A DNA stretch of 6,632 nt, taken from positions 1-6,632 of the forward strand of contig JAFGTA010000089.1 in assembly GCA_016934355.1 (NCBI GenBank). The letters are read 5' to 3'. The stretch is from Candidatus Bathyarchaeota archaeon. Its GTDB lineage: Archaea; Thermoproteota; Bathyarchaeia; TCS64. Shown in pieces: positions 1 to 5,877 of the stretch. The stretch's first letter is position 1. The number at the start of each line of letters is the position of its first letter. The notes beneath the pieces were generated by a model. That model made no database searches. It saw nothing but the letters and a program-made list of their open reading frames with translations, and was not told where the DNA came from. Made by a program: the position numbers and the translations under genes.

Positions 1-570
1 GACGTCTTCTGGAGCGACCTCGAGAAACGCCCCGGCCTCGGCGAGTGGCTGACGCGGTACGAGCACGGATTAACCAGGCTCGTCCACGACTTCGGGGCGG
101 CTATGAAGGAAGGCACGGTCCTCGGCATAGTGCCCTTCATACCCGTGCTCAAGACCCTGCTCACCGGGGAGCCCGCGCCCAGGATATGGTGCGGCTCGGG
201 AAGGGACAGCTTCGCCATAATGACCAGCGGCAGGATAGAGGTCTGCCCCATAGCCCCCGAGCTGCCGTACAGCAACGTCGGAGACATCTGGAGCTCCACC
301 CCGGACAGCCTCAGGGACAGCCTCCCCGTCGGCGAGCCCTGCAGCAGCTGCGACGACCTCTGGGTATGCGGCGGCAGGTGTCTCTTCTCCAACCAGACCA
401 TGTTCTGGGGCCGCGAATGGTTCGACAGAGTCTGCGACACGACTAGGCACATGATCAAAGAGCTTCAGGGGCTGGTGCCCCTCGCAGAGGAGCTGATGGA
501 CTCAGGGGTCCTGCCAGGTGACGCCTTCGACTACCCGGAGATCAACAACGGCTGCGAGATAATCCCCTGA
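1..570 (+). CDS. Radical SAM/SPASM protein, C-terminal part (5' end outside window); likely peptide-modifying type
   Basis: The frame is open from base 1 to a TGA at 568-570, giving 189 residues with no start; the radical SAM core and its CxxxCxxC cluster lie upstream of the window. What is visible is a complete SPASM domain that would hold auxiliary Fe-S clusters. Cysteines fall at fragment residues 64, 82, 114, 117, 123, 127 and 145. They fit the SPASM pattern CX(9-15)GX4C, then CX2CX5CX3C, then a final C, and include the CGGRC motif. The tail ends in a short NNGCEIIP segment with one further Cys. SPASM proteins typically modify ribosomal peptides or mature enzymes; anaerobic sulfatase activators are the alternative. 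The sequence resembles, from memory, the archaeal AF1577-type group described as putative peptide-modifying enzymes. It is followed 16-34 bp later by an oxidoreductase gene and then a creatininase-type gene, so an operon is likely. Fold is confident; substrate is unknown. Confidence 0.88.
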   Translation, partial: DVFWSDLEKRPGLGEWLTRYEHGLTRLVHDFGAAMKEGTVLGIVPFIPVLKTLLTGEPAPRIWCGSGRDSFAIMTSGRIEVCPIAPELPYSNVGDIWSSTPDSLRDSLPVGEPCSSCDDLWVCGGRCLFSNQTMFWGREWFDRVCDTTRHMIKELQGLVPLAEELMDSGVLPGDAFDYPEINNGCEIIP

Positions 571-575
571 CAAAC

Positions 576-580
576 GTGAT
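576..580 (+). promoter_or_regulatory. Candidate ribosome-binding site for the GTG start at 587
   Basis: GTGAT matches the core of the archaeal Shine-Dalgarno sequence GGAGGTGATC. It ends 6 nt before a GTG at 587, the same spacing as the strong site before the mutase gene in this window. It favours the GTG at 587 over the in-frame ATG at 605. The latter has only a GGGTGG about 14 nt away. Confidence 0.45.
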
Positions 581-586
581 AACCGG

Positions 587-1558
587 GTGGACGCACATTC
601 AGCCATGAGCGACATCAAATTCGGCGTCTTCGTAAGCTCCGAGCGGCCCAGCTACAGGGACATCCTCGGCGACTACCTCCACTGCGAGGAGCTCGGCTAC
701 CACAGCGCATGGATAAGCGACCACGTCATAGGGATGTACAGCGACCCCGGCGACCCCCGGTACGAGTGCTGGACCACCACCGCGGCGCTGGCCGCCGACA
801 CCTCCACCATAAGACTCGGGCAGCTGGTGCTCTGCAACCCGTTCAGGCACCCGAGCCTCCTAGCCAAGATGGGTGCCACGCTGGACTCCATCAGCGGAGG
901 CCGCCTGATCCTCGGACTGGGCACGGGTTGGCACGAGGGCGAGTTCAGGGCCTACGGCTACCTATATGAGAGCCCTGCGACGCGTGTGCGGAGGCTCGAC
1001 GAGGCAGCCCAGATCATCAAGAAGATGTGGACCGAGGAGGCGCCCAGCTTCGAGGGGAGGCACTACAGCATAGACGAGGCGTACTGCTCACCGAAGCCCG
1101 TGCAGAGGCCGCACCCGCCCATCATGCTCGCGGGCAGCGGCGAGCAGCTTACGCTCAGGACAGTCGCTAGGCACGCGGATATCAGCAACTTCGCGACCTG
1201 GATGGGTTCACCCGGAGACTTCAGGCATAAGGCGGGGGTCCTCAGAGGCCACTGCGCCGAGGTGGATAGAGACCCACGGGAGATCACGATGTCATGGGCC
1301 TGCTACACCCTGATAAGCGGTGACAGCGGCGGCGCCGAGATGAGCCTAGGCAGGTACACCAAGAACATGCAGACGAGGTACGGCAACACGGCGGGTGACA
1401 GACGGCCGCCCCTCTGCGGCACACCGGACCAGATAATCGAGCAGGTTCAGGAGTACATCGACGCCGGGGTAAGGTACTTCATATGCAGGTTCATGGGGGA
1501 GAACTTCGCCGACGAGTCCAGACTCTTCGCAGAGGAAGTCGCCCCCAGCTTCACGTGA
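587..1558 (+). CDS. LLM-class (luciferase-like) F420- or flavin-dependent oxidoreductase
   Basis: A 323-residue protein (317 if started at ATG 605) of the luciferase-like monooxygenase TIM-barrel family, which in archaea usually moves hydride with coenzyme F420, less often FMN. Family signatures are the N-terminal strand IKFGVFV, the EELGY-SAWISDH segment, the ALAADTSTIRLGQLV strand, the HPSLLAKMGATLDSISGGRLILGLG block split by the usual turn, GWHEGEFRAYG, and RRLDEAAQIIKKMWTEE. These match members related to mycobacterial Rv1855c-type proteins, from memory. Length is normal and the protein looks intact. The start is uncertain: GTG 587 has a well-spaced GTGAT site, while ATG 605 gives the more typical N-terminus. 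The gene sits between the radical SAM gene and the creatininase gene with very short gaps, so it is probably co-transcribed and may act on, or with, the product of that pair. Substrate cannot be read from the sequence. F420 use is inferred from family and host type. Confidence 0.9.
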   Translation: MDAHSAMSDIKFGVFVSSERPSYRDILGDYLHCEELGYHSAWISDHVIGMYSDPGDPRYECWTTTAALAADTSTIRLGQLVLCNPFRHPSLLAKMGATLDSISGGRLILGLGTGWHEGEFRAYGYLYESPATRVRRLDEAAQIIKKMWTEEAPSFEGRHYSIDEAYCSPKPVQRPHPPIMLAGSGEQLTLRTVARHADISNFATWMGSPGDFRHKAGVLRGHCAEVDRDPREITMSWACYTLISGDSGGAEMSLGRYTKNMQTRYGNTAGDRRPPLCGTPDQIIEQVQEYIDAGVRYFICRFMGENFADESRLFAEEVAPSFT

Positions 1559-1576
1559 GCCCTCAACCTTATCTTG

Positions 1577-2371
1577 ATGAACTCCACCTCTCATTTGATT
1601 GAAATGGAGAACCTTCTCTTCAAGCTGACCAGACCCGAGGTCGAGGAGTACCTGAATCACGACGACGTCGTGCTCGTACCCATCGGCTCCACTGAGCAGC
1701 ACGGAAAACACATGGCGATCGACAACGACGCCTACACAGCGTTCGAGATAAGCAGGAGGGTGGCGGAGAGGACAGGCGTCCTCGTGGCGCCTACGTTAAG
1801 CTACGGTTTCTCGCCCCACCACATGAACTTCAAGGGCTCGGTGACCCTCACATTCGGGACCCTGGTCAACGTCATCAAGGAGGTCTGTGAGAGCCTCCTT
1901 CACCACGGCTTCGAGAAGATCGTGGTCATGAACGCCCACGGCGGCAACACCAACCCCATAACCCAGGCCCTCCGCGAGATACAGGAGGAGACAGGTAAAC
2001 GCGTCTACTCGCTGATGGTGTTCCCGGGCGCCAGCGGATTCGGCTCAGACGCCGTAAGTGTAATCAAACAGAAGGGGGGTGGACACGCCTGCGAACTGGA
2101 GACCAGCGTCGGCATGGCACTGAAACAAAGACTCCTCATGGATAAAGCCGAGAACTGGAAGCCTGAGTACAGCAGCATAGACCCCAAGTACAGAGGCAAG
2201 GTCTCGGCAGCCTACATGTTCGACGAGGTCACCAGCATCGGCAGCCTCGGAGACCCCACCAACGCAACCCTCGAGAAGGGAGAGACCCTCGTCGAGGCGG
2301 CGGTGAGGGACATCTCGGAGTTCATCGAGGACCTGAAGAAGAACCAACCCTATGCATCCAGTGTGGTCTAG
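1577..2371 (+). CDS. Creatininase-family metallohydrolase (MftE- or ArfB-like amidohydrolase)
   Basis: A 264-residue protein with the creatininase fold, a di-metal amidohydrolase family including creatininase, the archaeal formamide hydrolase ArfB of riboflavin/F420 synthesis, and MftE, the peptidase of mycofactocin maturation. Counting from ATG 1577, the visible motifs are GSTEQHG (metal ligands Glu40 and His42), an acidic ligand in IDND near residue 51, SYGFSPHHMNFKG, NAHGGN (His121) and GGGHACELETS (Glu173 and Glu175). All expected metal-binding positions are present, so it should be active. Possible starts are TTG 1574, ATG 1577 and ATG 1604; 1604 leaves the usual 30-odd residues before the STEQHG motif, and none has a strong ribosome-binding site. 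It follows the oxidoreductase by 15-45 bp depending on the start, in the same operon. Its neighbours favour a peptide-maturation role, but ArfB-like or another small-amide hydrolase cannot be excluded. Confidence 0.9.
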   Translation: MNSTSHLIEMENLLFKLTRPEVEEYLNHDDVVLVPIGSTEQHGKHMAIDNDAYTAFEISRRVAERTGVLVAPTLSYGFSPHHMNFKGSVTLTFGTLVNVIKEVCESLLHHGFEKIVVMNAHGGNTNPITQALREIQEETGKRVYSLMVFPGASGFGSDAVSVIKQKGGGHACELETSVGMALKQRLLMDKAENWKPEYSSIDPKYRGKVSAAYMFDEVTSIGSLGDPTNATLEKGETLVEAAVRDISEFIEDLKKNQPYASSVV

Positions 2372-2379
2372 AAAGGGAG

Positions 2380-3735
2380 CTACCCCAGCTCCCTGACGAG
2401 CTCTGCGGCCTTGTCCCTGTACTCCTGGATCAGCGCCGCTACCTTCTCCTCGGTCTCAGCCTCGGCGTAGATACGAGCGATAGGCTCCGTCCCGCTGGGC
2501 CTCACCATCACCCAGCTGCCGTCGGCCCACGTCAGCTTGACGCCGTCCAGCGTGTTCACGTCCGGCGCGTCAGCCACCTCGGGGAGCCGCCTCAGCAGCG
2601 CCTCCTTCAACTCGTTTGGGCACGGTATCTTGTCCTTCCCCTTGGCGCCTATCGGCTGCTCCGCTATCAGCTCTGAGAGGGGCTTCCCGCGCTCCACCAT
2701 GATCTGGAGCAGTACGGCCATGGCCATGGAGCCGTCCCTGACCGGCAGGTGTGGGCCGTACATTATGCCGCCGTTCTCCTCGCCGCCTATGGGTGCGTCG
2801 AGCTCCACCATGGCTCGGCTGATGAGGACGCTGCCCACCTTGACCCAGTGGACCCTGCCCCCCTTCGCCTCGACCACCTTCGCGAGGTTCCCCGACGTGC
2901 TCACCGACGTGACCACCGTTATACCCGGGTGGGTCTCAAGGTACCAGTCGGCTATGAGGCTCAGCGACTTGTCGCCCCACACGGCGACGCCGTTTTCGTC
3001 CATGACGATGCTGCGGTCGCCGTCGCCGTCGAATCCCACTCCGAGGTCGGCCCCTGTTGCCTTCATGAGAGCCGTCATAGCCTGTAGGTTCTCCGGCGTA
3101 GGCTCACTCCCTCTCCCCGGGAAGGTGCCGTCGATCTCGGTGTTCACGGTGTAGACCTCGCAGCCCAGCCTGCTAGCTACCTGCGGAGCTACTAACGCGG
3201 CGACGCCGTTCCCGGTGTCCAGAACCACCTTGAACTCTCTCTTCCTGACGGCTTCTGCGTCCACGTGGCTGACCACCGCGTTGACATACGAGTCCAAGAC
3301 ATCGTGCTCGTAGACCCTGCCCACCCTGTCCCACGGAACCGGCTTAGGTTCGCCCTTGAAGTAGAGTTCCTCGATCCTCTCCTCGACATCCTTGGGAACC
3401 TCGGCGCCGTCTGACGCCTGCACCTTGACGCCGTTGAACTCGGGCGGGTTGTGGCTCGCCGTGATCATGATGCCGCCGTCCAGCCCCAGATGTTTGATAA
3501 CGTACTGCAACGCTGGCGTGGGCAGTGCCCCCAGGTCGTGGACGTTGCAGCCGACGCTGAGAAGCGCCGCGACCACGGCGTCGTGGATCATGGGGCTGCT
3601 CGTGCGTCCGTCCATCGCCACTGCTATCTCCTTCCCCAGCAAGTGGCCTGCGGCGGCTGTGATGCCCGACGCGAGCTCGATGGTGAACTCTGTGTTGACT
3701 ACGCCCCTTACGCCGTTACTGCCGAACAGCTTCGT
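2380..3735 (-). CDS. glmM: Phosphoglucosamine mutase / phosphohexomutase (archaeal GlmM type), apparently ACG-initiated
   Basis: An alpha-D-phosphohexomutase of about 451 residues that interconverts hexose (or glucosamine) 6- and 1-phosphates. From ACG 3735 the protein begins KLFGSNGVRG, the family's N-terminal phosphate-binding motif. Then come the phosphoserine loop TASHNP (Ser94), the magnesium loop DGDGDR (Asp236, 238, 240), the sugar-binding GGEENGG (about 317-323), and the phosphate loop RPSGTEP (412-418). All four domains are intact. The GEENGG form and length suit archaeal GlmM; phosphoglucomutase/phosphomannomutase activity is possible. The first in-frame canonical start is TTG 3642, which would delete 31 conserved residues including KLFGSNGVRG. 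No ATG, GTG or TTG occurs in this frame for at least 100 nt upstream of 3735. ACG 3735 lies 6 nt after GGTGAT and 2 nt after the stop of the upstream nucleotidyltransferase gene, implying coupled translation. It should supply sugar-1-phosphates to the two upstream nucleotidyltransferases. Confidence 0.9.
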   Translation of the reverse strand, partial: TKLFGSNGVRGVVNTEFTIELASGITAAAGHLLGKEIAVAMDGRTSSPMIHDAVVAALLSVGCNVHDLGALPTPALQYVIKHLGLDGGIMITASHNPPEFNGVKVQASDGAEVPKDVEERIEELYFKGEPKPVPWDRVGRVYEHDVLDSYVNAVVSHVDAEAVRKREFKVVLDTGNGVAALVAPQVASRLGCEVYTVNTEIDGTFPGRGSEPTPENLQAMTALMKATGADLGVGFDGDGDRSIVMDENGVAVWGDKSLSLIADWYLETHPGITVVTSVSTSGNLAKVVEAKGGRVHWVKVGSVLISRAMVELDAPIGGEENGGIMYGPHLPVRDGSMAMAVLLQIMVERGKPLSELIAEQPIGAKGKDKIPCPNELKEALLRRLPEVADAPDVNTLDGVKLTWADGSWVMVRPSGTEPIARIYAEAETEEKVAALIQEYRDKAAELVRELG

Positions 3736-3737
3736 GC

Positions 3738-4826
3738 CTACATCACCTGTTTGGGCACGAGGATGCTCTCTTCGATTGTCTTGCTGGGGCAGATGCTGAC
3801 TCCCTCTGTGATGGTTACGCCGTCGTTGATCTGGGCGTAGTCGCCGATGAGGCTGCCGGACTCCACCTTGACCCAGCGCTCCAGCACCGCGTTCTCGCCG
3901 ATGATGGCGTTCCGCACGCTGCTGTAGTCCTCGATGACGGCGCTTGAGAAGAGGATGCTGTTCTCTATCTTGCAGCCTTTCCCGATATGCACGCCGTCCA
4001 TCATGCTGACGTTGGGGCCTATGACGCTTTCCGCGCCGATCTCGACGCCCTCGCCGAACGCGCAGGGCTCCTTAATCATCGCCGAGGGGTCCACCTTAAC
4101 CGTGGCCGCCCTCTTCGCCTGACCTCCCTGAGAGAGGAGCATAGCGTTCGCCATAAGGTAGTCCTCAGGAACCCCGATGTCCATCCAGAAGCCGTGGCAC
4201 TCGAACCCGTATAGCTGCCGCTCCTCGGCCAGCCTCGGGAAGACCTCGGTCTCTATGGACACCCGCCTCCCCTCGGGGATATACTTGAGCACCTCCGGCT
4301 CCAGCACGTATATCCCGGCGTTGATCAGGTTGCTGGGTTCACGGCCCCGCTCCGGCTTCTCGACAAACCTGTTGATCCGCCCCTCCCAGTCGAGCTCCAC
4401 AGCCCCGTACCTGCTCGGGTCAGGCACCTGCACAAGCGCAATCGTGGCGAGGCCGCCCTTCTCCTTATGGAAGCTCACGAGCCTACGGTAGTCGAGGTCC
4501 GTGAGGATGTCGCCGTTCAGTGTGAGAAAGGCTTCGCCATTGAGCATGTCTTCCGCCAGCTTTAAAGGACCGCCTGTGCCGAGGGGACGCTGCTCCCTGC
4601 TGTACATGATCCCCAGATCGTTTTTACTCGGGCCGAGGTACCTCACAAGGCTCTCTGCCATGTAGTAGACGGAAAGGACGACCGTGTCGACTCCACCCCT
4701 GGATAGGTTCTGCAGCGTATAGTCTATGAGCAGCTGGTTTGCTACTGGGAACAACATCTTGGGCCGGCTGCAGCTCAGTGGCCTGAGCCTTGTGCCGAAT
4801 CCTCCGGCTAGGACGAGGGCTTTCAA
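3738..4826 (-). CDS. Sugar-1-phosphate nucleotidyltransferase with left-handed beta-helix tail (mannose-1-phosphate guanylyltransferase-like)
   Basis: A 362-residue enzyme that should join an NTP and a sugar-1-phosphate to give an NDP-sugar. The N-terminal Rossmann-like domain has GGFGTRLRPLS (8-18), RPK (Lys23), PLGTGGPL (81-88), LNGD with metal ligand Asp106, VEKP (155-158), NAGIYV (169-174) and FWMDIG with Asp216. From about residue 245 hexapeptide-type repeats (for example VIGPNVSMMDGVHIG and GCKIENSILFSSAVI) form a left-handed beta-helix. The architecture and the ending TIEESILVPKQVM recall GDP-mannose pyrophosphorylase beta; glucose- or glucosamine-1-phosphate substrates are alternatives, and no separate acetyltransferase activity can be claimed. 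The start is a TTG at 4826 directly before the conserved MKALVLAGG; there is no ATG nearby. A GGCGGAT element sits a few bases upstream. The stop is 2 nt before the apparent start of the mutase gene, so the two form one unit. Confidence 0.88.
   Translation of the reverse strand: MKALVLAGGFGTRLRPLSCSRPKMLFPVANQLLIDYTLQNLSRGGVDTVVLSVYYMAESLVRYLGPSKNDLGIMYSREQRPLGTGGPLKLAEDMLNGEAFLTLNGDILTDLDYRRLVSFHKEKGGLATIALVQVPDPSRYGAVELDWEGRINRFVEKPERGREPSNLINAGIYVLEPEVLKYIPEGRRVSIETEVFPRLAEERQLYGFECHGFWMDIGVPEDYLMANAMLLSQGGQAKRAATVKVDPSAMIKEPCAFGEGVEIGAESVIGPNVSMMDGVHIGKGCKIENSILFSSAVIEDYSSVRNAIIGENAVLERWVKVESGSLIGDYAQINDGVTITEGVSICPSKTIEESILVPKQVM
3742..3747 (-). promoter_or_regulatory. Strong ribosome-binding site deciding the mutase start
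   Basis: On the minus strand GGTGAT is a six-base match to the archaeal Shine-Dalgarno consensus. It lies inside the last codons (Val-Met) of the nucleotidyltransferase gene. Six nucleotides separate it from the ACG codon that begins the conserved N-terminus of the mutase. It marks the initiation region even though no AUG, GUG or UUG is in frame there. Confidence 0.6.
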
Positions 4827-4856
4827 AATTATCCGCCGCTATTGAAGTTCGAACCG

Positions 4857-4868
4857 TGTTTAAGAAGC
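4857..4868 (-). promoter_or_regulatory. Candidate archaeal TATA promoter of the nucleotidyltransferase-mutase unit
   Basis: In the 50-bp gap between the two nucleotidyltransferase genes the minus strand reads GCTTCTTAAACACGG. CTTAAA (4864-4859) resembles an archaeal TATA box, preceded by a purine-rich GGAAAG that could be a BRE. Transcription starting about 25 nt downstream would give a leader of roughly 10 nt before the TTG at 4826. Judged by eye only. Confidence 0.35.
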
Positions 4869-4876
4869 TTTCCGGA

Positions 4877-5647
4877 TCATAAAAGGGGCTTCAGGAGGAA
4901 GCCGAGCTCCTCGTTTATACGCTCGTTGCTGAGCCTCTCGTACCGCTCGATGCTTCCCACGTCGTACCAGTATGCTTTGGTCGTGTACCCCGCCACCTTC
5001 TCGTTCTTGTTCACCAGGTACTGAACCACGTCGCCCATGAGGTCGAAGCTCTCGAACTGACCCTGCCCGTGGAGCGTCTCCATGTCCTTCAGCACCGAGC
5101 CGTCGAGGATCAGTATGCCTATGCTGATGGCTTTCTTGAGGTGGGGTTTCTCCTGGAACTCGCGTACCCATCTGCCCTCCAGCTCTGCGACGCCGACGTT
5201 CACCTGGAAGTCAGGCGCAAGCGCCACCGTGGCCTTCGCCTCCGACTCCTTGTGGAACGCAACCATCTCCTGTAGGTTGATGTTGGAGATGATGTCACCG
5301 TAGTAGATCACAAGTGTGTCGTCCTCGGCTATGGCTCCCTGCCTGTACGCGTTGAGGGTGGCGTTCGCGCTTCCCCTCATGTCGGGGTTGTCCAGCACGT
5401 ACCTCATGCTGACGCCGAACCGCTCACCCTGGTTGAAGTAGTTCTCGATCTGCTGGTGCTTGTAGCCCACGAGGAGCACCAAGTCCTTTATCTCGTGATG
5501 GTTGTAGAGCCGCACGATGTACTCCATGATAGGCTTCTGCTCGTCGCCTATGGGGATCATGCACTTCTGGAAGTAGTTTGTTAGAGGCCGAAACCTGGTG
5601 CCCAGGCCCCCCGCCATTATGACTCCTTTCACGGGCATGCTACTCAT
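4877..5647 (-). CDS. Short nucleotidyltransferase-family protein (NDP-sugar pyrophosphorylase-like, no beta-helix)
   Basis: A 256-residue single-domain protein of the sugar-nucleotide transferase family. It keeps GGLGTRFRPLT (13-23), a lysine in FQKCM (Lys28), YYGD with the likely metal ligand Asp118, FQEKP (164-168), and YDVGS with Asp229. It differs from the norm in several places. The usual PKP is QKC, a nucleotide-loop GTAGAL-type motif reads GSANATL (92-98), and the usual NAG sugar-binding motif is SIG (175-177). These changes suggest an unusual substrate or reduced activity, though the catalytic skeleton remains. ATG 5647 overlaps the upstream membrane-protein gene by 8 bp; ATG 5638 is the alternative start. 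The overlap points to translational coupling, and the 50-bp gap downstream holds a possible separate promoter. It probably provides an activated sugar for the same surface or glycolipid pathway as its neighbours; which sugar and nucleotide is unknown. Confidence 0.82.
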   Translation of the reverse strand: MSSMPVKGVIMAGGLGTRFRPLTNYFQKCMIPIGDEQKPIMEYIVRLYNHHEIKDLVLLVGYKHQQIENYFNQGERFGVSMRYVLDNPDMRGSANATLNAYRQGAIAEDDTLVIYYGDIISNINLQEMVAFHKESEAKATVALAPDFQVNVGVAELEGRWVREFQEKPHLKKAISIGILILDGSVLKDMETLHGQGQFESFDLMGDVVQYLVNKNEKVAGYTTKAYWYDVGSIERYERLSNERINEELGFLLKPLL

Positions 5648-5837
5648 CCCTGGAGGCTATCAACACCAGGCCTGCGACGGCCAGCACGAGGCTCAGGGGC
5701 TTGAAGAGCCACGGGTTCACCGCGTCTATCTCTGTGTTGACAGTGTTCAGGTACAGCAGCGCCGCCGACGCAATGAACACGAAGCCAGCTAGTAACGTCG
5801 CCAGGCCCTGGAAGCTGAGGCTGATTCTACGCTCCAT
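5640..5837 (-). CDS. Small membrane protein with two predicted transmembrane helices
   Basis: A 65-residue hypothetical protein beginning MERR and ending IASRDE. Two hydrophobic segments, about residues 11-30 and 44-61, are joined by a short polar loop (NTVNTEIDAVNP), as in a helical hairpin. The basic N-terminus suggests both ends face the cytoplasm. I do not recognise a family. The coding call rests on a clean hydrophobic pattern, a sensible ATG, and the fact that its stop (TAG 5642-5640) overlaps the nucleotidyltransferase start by 8 bp. A TGATC element lies 4 nt before the ATG. It is likely a small accessory or anchor for the adjacent sugar-nucleotide or surface-glycan machinery, but that is inference from position only. 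Confidence 0.7.
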   Translation of the reverse strand: MERRISLSFQGLATLLAGFVFIASAALLYLNTVNTEIDAVNPWLFKPLSLVLAVAGLVLIASRDE

Positions 5838-5867
5838 CGGTGATCAAGACAGAGTGTGGCGACGGGT

Positions 5868-5874
5868 AAAAAAA
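5868..5874 (-). terminator. T7 run after top6A: probable archaeal terminator, possible promoter element
   Basis: The minus strand has seven consecutive T residues starting 3 nt after the TAA of top6A (5880-5878). T-rich runs on the coding strand end transcription in archaea without a hairpin, and no stem is visible here. The same stretch (TTTTTTTA) lies 30-37 nt before the ATG at 5837, so it could also act as the TATA element of the small membrane-protein gene. Confidence 0.5.
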
Positions 5875-5877
5875 GGC

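Noticed and set aside
45..450. ORFs of about 130 residues on both strands over the SPASM region
   Set aside because: Arg/Gln/Pro-rich composition without family features; the frame with the SPASM cysteines is the real one.
2372..2379. Hairpin or terminator between the convergent genes
   Set aside because: Only 8 bp, with no T run or stem on either strand.
2537..3154. Long plus-strand ORF of 205 residues opposite the mutase gene
   Set aside because: It is a Ser/Pro/Thr-rich mirror of a clearly conserved gene on the other strand, typical of GC-rich antisense frames.
3192..3642. Mutase gene starting at TTG 3642
   Set aside because: It would remove the conserved KLFGSNGVRG region, which is encoded in frame just upstream and preceded by a good ribosome-binding site.
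4842..5024. Small plus-strand ORF over the gap between the two nucleotidyltransferase genes
   Set aside because: It mostly lies antisense to the short nucleotidyltransferase and shows no recognisable features or ribosome-binding site.
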